DNA of 64,000 nt from Tolumonas auensis DSM 9187 (GCF_000023065.1 NC_012691.1:792501-856500); one strand, 5' to 3'. Counted from the first letter of the stretch, positions 14,231 to 23,434 are shown. Numbers and translations are program-made. The notes: generated from the sequence alone by a model not told the origin.

Positions 14231-14771
14231 AGTCGACTTGCTGCCGGAAAACATCCGCTCACAGCTTCATGAAATGTTGCGCGATAAGCAAATCACGCAG
14301 CAGGAAATTCTTGAGTCGATAAATGCGCTGATAGATGAACATGGGCTTGAGGATGATTTGAAGTTATCCCGCTCAGGCCTGAATCGCTACGCCAGCAAAG
14401 TTGAAAAAGTCGGCACTCATTTGCGTGAAATGCGTGAAATGAGTAGCGCGCTAACAGCTCAACTGGGTGATAAGCCTCAGGGCGAAACTACAAAAATCAT
14501 TCTTGAGTTGGCCCGGTCCCAGCTGTTCAAAGCCTTTATGAAGCAGGCGGAAGACCCTGAAGCAGAAGTGGATATCGGCTTTTTGAAAGAGGCGATGCTG
14601 TCTGCTCAACGCCTTGAAGCTACAGCTATGGCAAGCCATAAGCGGGAAAAAGAAATCCGACAGGCGTTTGCAGAAGAAGTTGCTGCCAAGGCGGAGCAGA
14701 TTGTGACGCAAGCAGGGTTAACAAAAGACACCGCAGCACAGATCCGCCGTGAAATATTGGGGATCGCATAA
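14196..14771 (+). CDS. Terminase small subunit, DUF3486 (Mu gp27-type)
   Basis: Start GTG 14196 follows CAGGAG by 6 nt; 191 residues. The N-terminal block GRASKVDLLPENIRSQLHEMLRDKQ and the SRSGLNRYASKVEKVG segment are the DUF3486 signature found next to the large terminase in Mu-like phages. Expected role: recognition of the phage DNA end for headful packaging. It overlaps the large terminase gene by one base. Confidence 0.88.
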   Translation: MDDKPTRGRASKVDLLPENIRSQLHEMLRDKQITQQEILESINALIDEHGLEDDLKLSRSGLNRYASKVEKVGTHLREMREMSSALTAQLGDKPQGETTKIILELARSQLFKAFMKQAEDPEAEVDIGFLKEAMLSAQRLEATAMASHKREKEIRQAFAEEVAAKAEQIVTQAGLTKDTAAQIRREILGIA

Positions 14772-16303
14772 TGACTGCCTTCGCTCAGATATCCGATATT
14801 TATGACGAAAAAGAGGTACTGCTTCCTTATCAGCGCCGCTGGATGGCCGATGATTCACAATTAAAAATCGCTGAAAAAAGCCGGCGGACGGGGCTTACCT
14901 GGGCAGAAGCTGCTGATGCTGCGTTGACCTGTTCACTGCAGAAATCAGCGGGTGGCTGTCATCACTTTTATGTTGGTTCAAACAAAGAGATGGCGCGGGA
15001 ATTTATCGACGCTGTTGCCATGTGGGCCAAAGCCTTTAATAAGGCTGCAGGAGAAATACAGGAAGAGGTTTTTGAAGATGAAGATAAATCCATTCTGACC
15101 TTTGTCGTCTATTTCTCAAGTGGCTTTAAGGTACAGGCGTTATCGAGTAACCCGTCTAACCTGCGTGGTATGCAAGGCAATGTTACCATCGACGAGGCCG
15201 CATTTCACGAGCGATTAGCCGAGGTGCTAAAAGCTGCAACAGCACTCACCATGTGGGGTGCCAAGATCCGAATTATCAGCACACATAATGGTGTTGATAA
15301 CCTGTTTAACCAGCTTGTTAATGATAGCCGGGCACGCAAAAAAGATTACAGCGTTCACACGATCACGCTCGACGATGCTTGTCGTCAGGGGCTTTATCGC
15401 CGCATCTGCCAAATCAAAGGGTCGAACTGGACCCAGCAGGCAGAAGACGAATGGAAGGCGGCCCTGTTAAAAGCTACGGCCACTGAAGAAGATGCACTGG
15501 AAGAATATTTCTGCGTACCTAAACAGGGCGGTGGCGTCTACATCAAACGAACTCTGGTTGACCGGGCTATGGAAGCGGATATCCCGATTGTGCGCTTTAC
15601 TGCCCCTAAAGACTTTGAATTGCAAAGTGATGAGCAGCGCAAAGCGTATGTTGATGACTGGTGTTCAGACAATCTGAAACCATGGCTGGAGCAGTGTGAC
15701 ACAGCTTGCCGTCATGTGTTGGGTGAGGACTTTGCCCGCAAAGGCGACTTGTCTGTTTTTACGCCGCTGGCGATTGCATCAAATCTGACAAAGCAAACCC
15801 CGTTTGTTGTCGAGCTGGCGAACGCGCCCTATGAGGCACAGCGCCAGATCCTGTTTTATCTGCTTGCCGGATTGCCACGATTTAGTGCTGCCTCGTTCGA
15901 TGCGACCGGTAACGGCGGCTATCTGGCTGAAGCCGCACGGCTTAAATACGGGGCTAGCATGATTGAATGCGTAATGCTGAATGACCCGTGGTATCGGGAA
16001 TGGATGCCAAAGCTGAAGGCTGAATTTGAAGACGGCAATATCCGCATTCCTCGTCATGCGGATATTCAGGATGACTTGGGGCGTATTCAGGTTGTGAACG
16101 GTATTCCTAAAATCGACAAGGGCAGAACCACTGGTCAAACAGGCCAACAGCGCCACGGAGATTTTGCGGTCTCGCTGGTCATGGCGATCCGCGCCAGCTG
16201 GATGGACGGTGGCGCTATTGAGTTCACCCCGTTACCCGGCAAGCGTGGAACACATCCTGCCGATGACGATAACTATCACAGATTTGAGCGAGGCGGCTGG
16301 TAA
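14771..16303 (+). CDS. Terminase large subunit (Mu gp28-type)
   Basis: 510 residues. ATPase part: Walker-A-like EKSRRTGLTWAEA (about 35-47) and Walker B TIDEAAF (about 138-144). C-terminal RuvC-like nuclease: GEDFARKGDLSVF and DATGNGGYLAEAA supply acidic metal ligands. It drives DNA into the head and cuts it, including host DNA at the phage ends. Full length for the family (Mu gp28 is 551). Confidence 0.94.
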   Translation: MTAFAQISDIYDEKEVLLPYQRRWMADDSQLKIAEKSRRTGLTWAEAADAALTCSLQKSAGGCHHFYVGSNKEMAREFIDAVAMWAKAFNKAAGEIQEEVFEDEDKSILTFVVYFSSGFKVQALSSNPSNLRGMQGNVTIDEAAFHERLAEVLKAATALTMWGAKIRIISTHNGVDNLFNQLVNDSRARKKDYSVHTITLDDACRQGLYRRICQIKGSNWTQQAEDEWKAALLKATATEEDALEEYFCVPKQGGGVYIKRTLVDRAMEADIPIVRFTAPKDFELQSDEQRKAYVDDWCSDNLKPWLEQCDTACRHVLGEDFARKGDLSVFTPLAIASNLTKQTPFVVELANAPYEAQRQILFYLLAGLPRFSAASFDATGNGGYLAEAARLKYGASMIECVMLNDPWYREWMPKLKAEFEDGNIRIPRHADIQDDLGRIQVVNGIPKIDKGRTTGQTGQQRHGDFAVSLVMAIRASWMDGGAIEFTPLPGKRGTHPADDDNYHRFERGGW

Positions 16304-17868
16304 TGTCAATCGTAGATATTCACGGATCCCCAATTCGTCTGGAACGGGAACCACAAACTGAAAATGACAGTATGCTCGGGCTGTTGCGTCGTCACTATTC
16401 TGAGCATCCAACGGTCGGTTTAACTCCGGGCAAGGCGGCTGCGGCACTGCTGGAAGCTGAACTGGGGAACATGATTTCCCAGTGCGAGCTGGCGGAAGAC
16501 ATGGAAGAGAAAGACGCACACCTGCAAAGCGAACTTGGGAAGCGCCGCCGTTCCCTGTTATCTGTGCCCTGGACAATTAAGCCACCGCGCAACCCCAGTG
16601 CCGAGGAACAGCGTGATGCTGATCTGCTGACGGAACTGCTGGAAGACTTCACCTGGTTCGAGGATTGTATCTTTGATGCAACCGACGCAATCCTGAAGGG
16701 GTTTTCGGCTCAGGAGTTCACGGGCTGGGAACAGGTAGAAGGTCTGATGCTGCCAAAAGGTTTGGAGTGGCGAGACCCAGCATGGTTTCAAACTCACCCG
16801 GATGATCGCAATCAGCTGCGATTACGTGATGGCACCTACGAAGGGGCTGTGTTAAACCCGTTCGGTTGGGTTGTTCATAATGCCAAGTCTAAATCCGGCT
16901 ATCTGGCCAGGACGGGTTTAATACGAACGCTGGTCTGGCCGTTTTTGTTTAAGAACTACAGCGTGCGTGATTTGGCTGAGTTTCTGGAAATCTACGGGTT
17001 ACCGGTTCGCCTGGGTAAATACCCGGAAGGGGCGACGGATAAAGAGAAAACCACATTACTCAACGCCGTGCTGTCTATCGGCCATAACGCGGGCGGTATT
17101 ATTCCGCGTGGAATGGAAATTGAATTCCAGAATGCCGCATCGGGGCAGGCTGATCCGTTTGTGGTGATGATGGATTGGTGCGAACGCTCAATGAGTAAAG
17201 CCATTCTTGGTGGCACGCTCACCAGCCAGGCGGATGGCAAGAGCAGCACCAATGCCCTGGGCAATGTTCATAATGAGGTCCGCATGGAAGTGCGAGATTC
17301 TGACTTACACCAGTTGGCCGCCACGTTAACCCGTGATCTGATTTATCCGTTGTATGCGTTAAACGGCAAATCGTTCCAGAGTACCCGCCGGTTGCCCCGT
17401 ATCGAATTTGATACGACAGAGCCGGAAGATATGCGTGATCTGGCCTATCCGTTACGTTCTCTGGTTTCTATGGGAATGAAGATCCCGGCATATTGGGTTC
17501 AGGAAAAACTGCAAATTCCTAAAGCCAAGGATACTGACGAGGTTTTAAAAATCGTTGACGGTCAGAACAATCAGAATGAGGCAATGCTGAAAGCGCGGGT
17601 CAAAGGTATAGCCGCGTTGTCTGCGGCTCAGCCCGACAATACAGATCTGCAAATACTGCAGTTATCGAAACAGGCCAGCACGGTTTTATCTGGCATGACA
17701 AAGCAGGTACAGCAGCTTGTAATGAATGCGACCAGCCTGGATGAAATCAGAGATGGCTTACTGGAGATTGAACCGGATATCAGCCCTGATGAACTTGGTG
17801 AGCTGCTGGCTCAGGCTATCACTGCCAGTGAGTTGCTGGGCATGCTGGAAGTGCAGGAGGGCCGTTGA
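16303..17868 (+). CDS. Portal protein, DUF935 (Mu gp29-type)
   Basis: 521 residues, the DUF935 portal family of Mu-like phages, forming the DNA gateway ring at one head vertex. Recognisable blocks are TPGKAAAALLEAELG and the central FGWVVHNAKSKSGYLARTGLIRTLVWPFLFK-type region. Length agrees with Mu gp29 (512). The start overlaps the terminase stop by one base and the gene ends in the TGATG that starts the MuF-type gene. Confidence 0.93.
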   Translation: MSIVDIHGSPIRLEREPQTENDSMLGLLRRHYSEHPTVGLTPGKAAAALLEAELGNMISQCELAEDMEEKDAHLQSELGKRRRSLLSVPWTIKPPRNPSAEEQRDADLLTELLEDFTWFEDCIFDATDAILKGFSAQEFTGWEQVEGLMLPKGLEWRDPAWFQTHPDDRNQLRLRDGTYEGAVLNPFGWVVHNAKSKSGYLARTGLIRTLVWPFLFKNYSVRDLAEFLEIYGLPVRLGKYPEGATDKEKTTLLNAVLSIGHNAGGIIPRGMEIEFQNAASGQADPFVVMMDWCERSMSKAILGGTLTSQADGKSSTNALGNVHNEVRMEVRDSDLHQLAATLTRDLIYPLYALNGKSFQSTRRLPRIEFDTTEPEDMRDLAYPLRSLVSMGMKIPAYWVQEKLQIPKAKDTDEVLKIVDGQNNQNEAMLKARVKGIAALSAAQPDNTDLQILQLSKQASTVLSGMTKQVQQLVMNATSLDEIRDGLLEIEPDISPDELGELLAQAITASELLGMLEVQEGR

Positions 17869-19334
17869 TGCCTGTCCGTTATGGTTCGTTACCGTTTAAA
17901 GAGCAGATTCTGTTTTTCCGGCAGAAGCTGAATATGCCGGCTGAACACTGGGATGATTTGTGGCGTGACGCCCATAACAGGGCATTCATGGTTGCTGGTG
18001 CAACAAAGACCGATTTACTGGGCGATCTGAGAGGCGCAGTTGATAAGGCAATCAGTGAAGGGAAATCTTTAAACTGGTTTAAAACAGAGTTTAAAAATAT
18101 TGTCGCCAAGCATGGCTGGGAGCATACCGGCCCCGCCAGCTGGCGGAGCGAAGTGATTTTTGAAACTAATTTACGTCAAAGCTATAACGCTGGCCGTGAA
18201 GAACAGATCGAGAAGATAAAGCATAAACGGCCATTTGCCTTATATCGCCATGGTGATTCTGAGCACCCCAGAGAGTTGCATTTAAAGTGGAACAACATGG
18301 TGTTGCCGGTCGATGACCCATGGTGGGAAACACATTCACCGGCTAATGGCTATGGCTGCAAATGTAAGAAGTTTCTGTTGTCAGAGGATGATGTTAAACG
18401 TCGTGGGCTGGAAGTGGGAACCGCCCCTGACGATGGCACATATGATTGGGTTGATAAAAAGACAGGGGAAGTTCATGAAATACCAAAAGGGATCGACCCC
18501 GGATTTGATTACCGGCCAGCTACGCCAAAGCAGTTAACTGCACAGGTCGAAAAGCTGGAAGCGGCAAAGCTGCCACTGGCAGAACGCTTACCAGGCCGAA
18601 TGGTGGATAGTGCACTTTCAACGTCGAAGGGCGTAACGGCACAGGGATTGAGCGACTTATTGTCACAGTTACCAGCCGTACAAAAAGAGCCTATCGCCAA
18701 GTTCCTGGTAGCTCATAAACCAAAGACGCTGTTTATTAAACAGACTGAGATGGGGAATACCGCAGCTGGTGCAAAAATTGCCGAAGCCGTGGGTGACTAC
18801 CTGGGGAAAGACGCAACTGAGGCGCGGTATTGTTACTATCATCGGAAGGCCAGCACCTCGAATGGGTTTACCTCGAAAAGCTGGGACCACGTTGTGGTAA
18901 AAGTGAAGGCCAGTGATAAGCTTAAAGAAGTAGATATTCAAAAAGTGCAGCTGGCCGCAAGTGAAGTTGTTCGTGATGCAAAGAACAATTCCGGCCCCCG
19001 CAGCTGGTCGCCAAGAGGCACAAGTGGTGAACAACTAAACCGGCACTGGAGTATATCTGCGAACGTAGAAGAAAAGGCGGGCGAGTCAGCCAGGCGGTTA
19101 TCAACCTGGTTGCATGAGATTGGTCATCAGATCCATTTCTATGCCGGCTCGCCGGATATATCCGCGATGGGGTTAGTATCACGGTATGGTGCAACCAATA
19201 AGCTGGAATCTTTCGCGGAATGGTTTTCAGCCTGGGCGTTAGCGCGTGATGAAGTGGCGCTGTTTAATCCAAAGTTGGTTGAACGGATAGAAGCTATTAT
19301 TGCAGATGCCATTAAGTCACAGGAGAAAGTGTAA
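17868..19334 (+). CDS. MuF-type head morphogenesis protein with C-terminal zincin domain
   Basis: 488 residues. Residues 1-170 are the phage Mu protein F / head morphogenesis domain, ending in the cysteine motif NGYGCKCKKF. After a linker (about 170-260) the C-terminal region has a HEIGH zinc motif (H416, E417, H420) and a downstream ESFAEWF block with E447/E451 as possible third ligand. This is the layout of gluzincin-like peptidases. Mu gpF (429 residues) lacks such a motif as far as I know. MuF proteins with C-terminal toxin or enzyme domains (polymorphic MuF toxins) are an established class. The enzymatic role here is inference. Confidence 0.85.
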   Translation: MPVRYGSLPFKEQILFFRQKLNMPAEHWDDLWRDAHNRAFMVAGATKTDLLGDLRGAVDKAISEGKSLNWFKTEFKNIVAKHGWEHTGPASWRSEVIFETNLRQSYNAGREEQIEKIKHKRPFALYRHGDSEHPRELHLKWNNMVLPVDDPWWETHSPANGYGCKCKKFLLSEDDVKRRGLEVGTAPDDGTYDWVDKKTGEVHEIPKGIDPGFDYRPATPKQLTAQVEKLEAAKLPLAERLPGRMVDSALSTSKGVTAQGLSDLLSQLPAVQKEPIAKFLVAHKPKTLFIKQTEMGNTAAGAKIAEAVGDYLGKDATEARYCYYHRKASTSNGFTSKSWDHVVVKVKASDKLKEVDIQKVQLAASEVVRDAKNNSGPRSWSPRGTSGEQLNRHWSISANVEEKAGESARRLSTWLHEIGHQIHFYAGSPDISAMGLVSRYGATNKLESFAEWFSAWALARDEVALFNPKLVERIEAIIADAIKSQEKV

Positions 19335-19528
19335 TGGTCACGTTACTGGAACAAGCTCAGGCGTTACTCAACACTGACAGCCTCAGTATTGATGACGTCA
19401 GAGAACTGCAGCGTCTTGAGGCTCAGGCGTCAGGTGACGAAGCTGAACTGATCGCTGAGTTATGGGAAGCCGTCTATGCACTGGCGGATGAATCGCTACT
19501 GAAAAAACTACAGGATGACGCTATCTAA
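19334..19528 (+). CDS. Small acidic protein after the MuF-zincin gene
   Basis: 64 residues, strongly acidic (many Glu/Asp, few Lys/Arg), predicted all-helical. It overlaps the MuF stop by one base (TAATG) and ends one base into the next start. Mu itself has no gene between F and G. An acidic partner directly after a possible toxin domain is the usual place of an immunity protein, so that is one hypothesis; a head-assembly chaperone is another. Confidence 0.65.
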   Translation: MVTLLEQAQALLNTDSLSIDDVRELQRLEAQASGDEAELIAELWEAVYALADESLLKKLQDDAI

Positions 19529-19962
19529 TGGCGGGAAGCTTCGTTGTTATTACGCATCAGGGAATAAAGGATGCGTATTCCATACTTCAAAATCTCTATG
19601 AGAAAACCGGCGATCTCAGTGAACCACTCGCTGATGTTGGCGAGCACTTGTTGTTAACTCACCGTGACCGGTGGAGTGATCAACAATCGCCGGATGGCGC
19701 GGCATGGGCTCCGTTGTCTCCGGGCTATCAGTCCAGAAAGCAGCGCCATGCTGATGAAATCCTCCGGCTGAATGACGATTTGCGCGATACCCTGAATTAC
19801 CATGCTGATCCGTTGGCGCTCTATTTCGGGACTCCGCTAGAGTACGGGGCGGCACATCAGTTTGGTCGTGATGACATTAACCTTCCTGCCCGTCCTTATC
19901 TTGGCCTTAGCGATCAGGATTCTGAGGACGTTCTCTCTATTATCAGCGGTTATCTGGCATGA
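19528..19962 (+). CDS. Phage virion morphogenesis protein (Mu gpG-type)
   Basis: 144 residues of the virion morphogenesis (tail completion) family related to Mu gpG. The blocks VGEHLLLTHRDRWSDQQSPDGAAWAPLSP and YGAAHQFGRDD...PARPYLGLS are diagnostic. It acts in joining head and tail. It is the last gene before a 225-nt intergenic segment with a late promoter motif. Confidence 0.9.
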   Translation: MAGSFVVITHQGIKDAYSILQNLYEKTGDLSEPLADVGEHLLLTHRDRWSDQQSPDGAAWAPLSPGYQSRKQRHADEILRLNDDLRDTLNYHADPLALYFGTPLEYGAAHQFGRDDINLPARPYLGLSDQDSEDVLSIISGYLA

Positions 19963-20136
19963 AGATCTAACATCAGCTCAGACCGCCTGTAATGGATTCT
20001 GGTCGCTTCTAAGCTGGCGATGTATTGTTGTGATATTCTTAAACACCTACCGTCGTTTTTAAACGCGGTTTAAATGATTGTGAGCATTGCTGCTCGTGTG
20101 TATTTTGTTTTCTGGCTAAATCCCCTCTCATTTTTC

Positions 20137-20159
20137 TGTAATACACCATAAACCCGCAC
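20137..20159 (+). promoter_or_regulatory. Late promoter motif, copy B (head operon)
   Basis: TGTA, six bases, then CATAAACCCGCAC, ending 28 nt before the protease ATG. Upstream, 19963-20136 contains no gene that I can support; it includes T-rich stretches and the partly palindromic CGTTTTTAAACG at about 20054. The equivalent Mu promoter (PI) also precedes gene I. Confidence 0.65.
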
Positions 20160-20187
20160 TTCATTCACTCCGCCACACACTGGCGGT

Positions 20188-21336
20188 ATGAAAACATTAA
20201 ATCGCACCAACTCACAGCCGCAGGGGCTGGCTCTCCTGCAAGCCCTGACTGCTATTGAGCAGCCGCGAATTGCCGTACTTGATGCGGAATTGGCCTTCGC
20301 TGCCGATGGTTGGCAGCAGCTTTTACCTGCTGGTGCATTTGCCGCCAGAGATGGCCGCCCTTTTGATGTACCTGAACACACCTGGAAACTGGACGGTCAG
20401 ATTGCTGCCGCGCTCATTGCTAAGGCAAAGGGGCTAGGGCAGGACATCCTGATCGATTATGACCATCAGACATTACGCACCGACCAGAACGGCCAACCCG
20501 CACCTGCCGCTGGCTGGTTCAATGCTGATGAAATCCAGTGGCGTAATGACGAAGGGCTGTTCATTAAACCCCGCTGGACTGCCCGCGCAGCCGCATTGGT
20601 TGCCAATGGCGAATACCGATTCATGTCAGCCGTCTTTCCGTATGACGAAAATGGCACCCCGCTTGAACTCCGAATGGCTGCAATCACCAACGACCCCGGT
20701 GTCGTTGGGATGCAGGCGTTAGCGGCACTTTCTGCCGAATTAACTTCCACCCCGCAAACTGAACCAGAGGATATAAACCCAATGAATGAACTGCTTGCCA
20801 AATTGCTGGCGAAGCTGGGTATTTCTGCGCCTGAAAACGGTCAGGTATCAGAAGACCAGGCTAAGCAAGCGCTCGATGCGCTGGATGAAGCACTGAACAA
20901 ATCAAAGAAAGCACCGGAACTGGAACAGTCTGTTGCGGCGCTGACTGCCCAGGTTAATGAAAAGCAAATTGACCTGGCTAAATACGTGCCCGTCGAAACC
21001 TACAACGCAGTGGTGACTCAGGTTGCAGCATTAAGTGCAAAAGTGGAAACCACGGATGCAGCCACGCTGCTGAAAGATGCTAAAGGCCAGGGCAAGGTGC
21101 TGGCCGCTGAAGAAAGTTATTTGCACCAGTTTGCCCAGCAAAAAGGCGTCGCTGCACTGAAAGCCCTGCTGGATGCCCGCCCGGCGATTGCTGCACTGAC
21201 CGCCCGTCAAACCGATACGGTAAAACAACCTGACCAGGATAAAGGTCTGGCCGTTCTTACTGCCGAAGACAAGTATGCCGCCGACCAGTTGGGGATCGCT
21301 CACGCTGACTTCGCAAAATTAAAGGAGACTAAATAA
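20188..21336 (+). CDS. Prohead protease (Mu gpI-type) with scaffold C-terminus
   Basis: 382 residues. Residues 1-190 form the Mu I-like peptidase domain (WKLDGQIAAALIAKAKGLGQDILIDYDHQT, NDEGLFIKPRWTARAAALVANGEYRFMSAVF pattern). Residues 199-382 are a helical scaffold region that can be made separately from an internal start. The protease cuts scaffold and head proteins during maturation. No clear Shine-Dalgarno precedes the ATG. Confidence 0.9.
   Translation: MKTLNRTNSQPQGLALLQALTAIEQPRIAVLDAELAFAADGWQQLLPAGAFAARDGRPFDVPEHTWKLDGQIAAALIAKAKGLGQDILIDYDHQTLRTDQNGQPAPAAGWFNADEIQWRNDEGLFIKPRWTARAAALVANGEYRFMSAVFPYDENGTPLELRMAAITNDPGVVGMQALAALSAELTSTPQTEPEDINPMNELLAKLLAKLGISAPENGQVSEDQAKQALDALDEALNKSKKAPELEQSVAALTAQVNEKQIDLAKYVPVETYNAVVTQVAALSAKVETTDAATLLKDAKGQGKVLAAEESYLHQFAQQKGVAALKALLDARPAIAALTARQTDTVKQPDQDKGLAVLTAEDKYAADQLGIAHADFAKLKETK
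20782..21336 (+). CDS. Nested scaffold protein (Mu Z-type)
   Basis: An in-frame internal ATG at 20782, preceded by AGAGGA, would give a 184-residue protein identical to the C-terminal part of the protease. It is alanine/glutamine-rich and helical, as expected of a head scaffold. In Mu, Z is produced in the same way from inside gene I. Evidence is the reading frame, the ribosome site and family knowledge. Confidence 0.7.
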   Translation: MNELLAKLLAKLGISAPENGQVSEDQAKQALDALDEALNKSKKAPELEQSVAALTAQVNEKQIDLAKYVPVETYNAVVTQVAALSAKVETTDAATLLKDAKGQGKVLAAEESYLHQFAQQKGVAALKALLDARPAIAALTARQTDTVKQPDQDKGLAVLTAEDKYAADQLGIAHADFAKLKETK

Positions 21337-22244
21337 TGGCTATGGTAACCGCTGCATTAGTGCAGGCATTGTTTACAGGCTTCAAGAAGAACTTTGAGGA
21401 CGGCAAGTCGGAAGCGCCGAGCCAGTACACAAAGATCGCGACTGTCATTCAGTCCACCACCAAAAGCAACACTTACGGCTGGTTAGGCAAGTTCCCGTCT
21501 CTGCGTAAATGGATTGGTGATCGTGTCATTAATTCCATGGCAGCGCACGGCTACAACATCGTCAACGAAGATTATGAATCAACCGTCGGTGTTGATCGTA
21601 CCGACATCGAAGATGATGAGATCGGGATTTACTCGCCGATTTTTGCTGAGATGGGCCGCGCTGCCGCCATCCATCCTGATGAAAGCGTCTTCGCGTTGTT
21701 GCCGGCTGGCTTTACGACTGCATGCTATGACGGCCAGTATTTTTTTGATACCGACCATCCGGTTTATCCAAACGCTGATGGCACCGGCACCGCTGTTTCA
21801 ACCGCGAACGTAGTGGTCGATGGCTTATATACCGGCGAACCGTGGTATGTGCTGGACTGCAAAAAAGCACTGAAGCCATTCATCTTCCAAGAACGCAAAA
21901 AGCCAGAGCTGGTCGCAATGACCAAAACTGACGATGAAGCCGTGTTCACCTCCAAGCAGTTCCGTTATGGCGTCGATTGCCGTGATGCTGCTGGCTATGG
22001 CTTCTGGCAGATGGCTTACGCGAACAAGCGCGAGCTGAATGCAGATAACCTCTGGGATTGTATTCAGAAGATGCGCCAGTTTGAGTCAGACGGTGGCCGC
22101 AAACTTGGTATCGCACCGACCATGCTGGTTGTGCCTCCATCGCTGGAAAAACTGGCAACGCGCCTGCTTGAACGCGAACTGGACAGCAACAGCTCGAACG
22201 AGCTGAAAGGTCGCCTGGAACTGGTTGTCGGCGATTACCTGTAA
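21336..22244 (+). CDS. Major head protein (Mu gpT-type)
   Basis: 302 residues of the Mu-like major head subunit family. Conserved parts include ALFTGFKKNFEDG near the start, the TYGWLGKFPSLRKWIGDR block, YDGQYFFDTDHPVY and GIAPTMLVVPPSLE. It forms the capsid shell. Length matches Mu gpT (305). It starts at the one-base overlap with the protease stop and is followed by a conserved-looking hairpin. Confidence 0.94.
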   Translation: MAMVTAALVQALFTGFKKNFEDGKSEAPSQYTKIATVIQSTTKSNTYGWLGKFPSLRKWIGDRVINSMAAHGYNIVNEDYESTVGVDRTDIEDDEIGIYSPIFAEMGRAAAIHPDESVFALLPAGFTTACYDGQYFFDTDHPVYPNADGTGTAVSTANVVVDGLYTGEPWYVLDCKKALKPFIFQERKKPELVAMTKTDDEAVFTSKQFRYGVDCRDAAGYGFWQMAYANKRELNADNLWDCIQKMRQFESDGGRKLGIAPTMLVVPPSLEKLATRLLERELDSNSSNELKGRLELVVGDYL

Positions 22245-22247
22245 CGG

Positions 22248-22270
22248 ATAGCCCTCGCAATGAGGGCTAT
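22248..22270 (+). ncRNA. Hairpin downstream of the head gene (mu-gpT-DE-like element)
   Basis: ATAGCCCTC and GAGGGCTAT (22248-22256, 22262-22270) form a perfect 9-bp stem with loop GCAAT, starting 4 nt after the head gene stop. GGAGGAG, the next gene's ribosome site, follows at once. A structured element downstream of gpT genes in Mu-like phages has been described (mu-gpT-DE); whether this hairpin belongs to that motif needs a covariance search. Confidence 0.55.
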
Positions 22271-22284
22271 GGAGGAGTTATGCG

Positions 22285-22590
22285 ATGTCGTTATTTAGCG
22301 TTCGATTACTCAACACTGCTCATGACGGTTATTTACGAGCTAAACGCTGTTTGGTTAAAGGTGAGCAAATGGTTGAAGTCACTGCTGCCGAACTCGCGCA
22401 GCTGGAAGCCGACCCCAGAATTACGATCATTTCCGTATCTGACGTACAACCCGAAACGGCAGATACATGTGGTGATACGAGTGGGGACGTGGTGTCAGAG
22501 TTGGTATCAGGCAGCGTGACAGACGCTGTTCAAGAACCCGAACCTGAACCAACAGATGTTGAAAAGCCTAAAAAGGGTGGTAAACGCTAA
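22285..22590 (+). CDS. HI1506-related phage protein
   Basis: 101 residues with an N-terminal Mu-like (HI1506/FluMu) domain (VRLLNTAHDGYLRAKRCL, EVTAAELAQLEADPRI) and an acidic, proline-rich tail ending KKGGKR. It usually sits between the major head gene and the gp36-type gene in Mu-like phages, as here. Function unknown. GGAGGAG lies upstream. Confidence 0.8.
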   Translation: MSLFSVRLLNTAHDGYLRAKRCLVKGEQMVEVTAAELAQLEADPRITIISVSDVQPETADTCGDTSGDVVSELVSGSVTDAVQEPEPEPTDVEKPKKGGKR

Positions 22591-23009
22591 TGCGATACGC
22601 CGAAGCTACTGATCTGACATTACGTTACGGGGAGCCGGAACTACTACGCCTGACTGATTTAACCGGTTCTGGTGTGGTTGATACTGCCGCTTGTAACGTT
22701 GCACTGGATGATGCCAGTGCGCTGATTGATGGTTATCTGGCTGGGCGTTATCCATTGCCTTTGCTGCATGTGCCAACAGCGTTGGTGCCGATCTGCTGCG
22801 ATATTGCCCGCCATCGCTTGTATGGCGAGCAAGCGCCGGAGCAAATTGCAAAACGCTATGACGCCGCCCTGGCATTTCTGAAATCAGTTGGTAAAGGCGA
22901 ACTGGCGCTGGGGTTGGCGGCAGATGGGGAAACGCTGGAGAGTCAGAATCTGGCTCAGTTGACCTCTGATGGTCGTGTGTTTGGCAGAAGTTCAGGCGGG
23001 TTTATATGA
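22590..23009 (+). CDS. Head-tail connector protein, DUF1320 (Mu gp36-type)
   Basis: 139 residues of DUF1320, recognised by MRYAEATDLTLRYGEPELLRLTD at the start and LIDGYLAGRYPLPL in the middle. The family forms the first ring below the portal. It is part of the usual order T-gp35-gp36-gp37. It overlaps the next gene by ATGA. Confidence 0.9.
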   Translation: MRYAEATDLTLRYGEPELLRLTDLTGSGVVDTAACNVALDDASALIDGYLAGRYPLPLLHVPTALVPICCDIARHRLYGEQAPEQIAKRYDAALAFLKSVGKGELALGLAADGETLESQNLAQLTSDGRVFGRSSGGFI

Positions 23010-23434
23010 GTGAAGAACTCGATTATTTATCCGCAGGTAACCGGCTGAAAGCACTGCTGGAGCCTCTGAAATCGCAGGGGTTGCGAGAAGTGTTTATAGC
23101 CACTGATGTTGATAATGCCAAACAGCAAAGCCAGGTTGCTCCGGCAGTGCACATTATGTACCGGGGTGACCGGCTTGACGAAAACACGCAATCGGGGCGA
23201 GTCACTAAATCAACGCAGACATGGCTGCTGATACTGATCCATCGGTCGCAGCCAAATCAACAAACCGCCGGTGTGTTGCTGGCAAAGATTATCTCAGCCG
23301 TTGCAGGCCAAACGCACGGCGACACAACATTCAGACGAGTAACGGCCCCCGTTGCTCCGGGATATTCAGGCGGCTTTGTTTATCTGCCGCTGGCTTTTGA
23401 AATTACTGTTAAAGTTAAAGGAGAGCGGCAATGA
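23006..23434 (+). CDS. Tail completion protein, DUF1834 (Mu gp37-type)
   Basis: 142 residues. DUF1834/gp37 features are FIATDVDNAKQQSQVAPAVHIMY in the first half and GYSGGFVYLPLAFEITV near the end. Predicted to cap the tail at the head side. It overlaps both neighbours by ATGA. Confidence 0.85.
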   Translation: MSEELDYLSAGNRLKALLEPLKSQGLREVFIATDVDNAKQQSQVAPAVHIMYRGDRLDENTQSGRVTKSTQTWLLILIHRSQPNQQTAGVLLAKIISAVAGQTHGDTTFRRVTAPVAPGYSGGFVYLPLAFEITVKVKGERQ

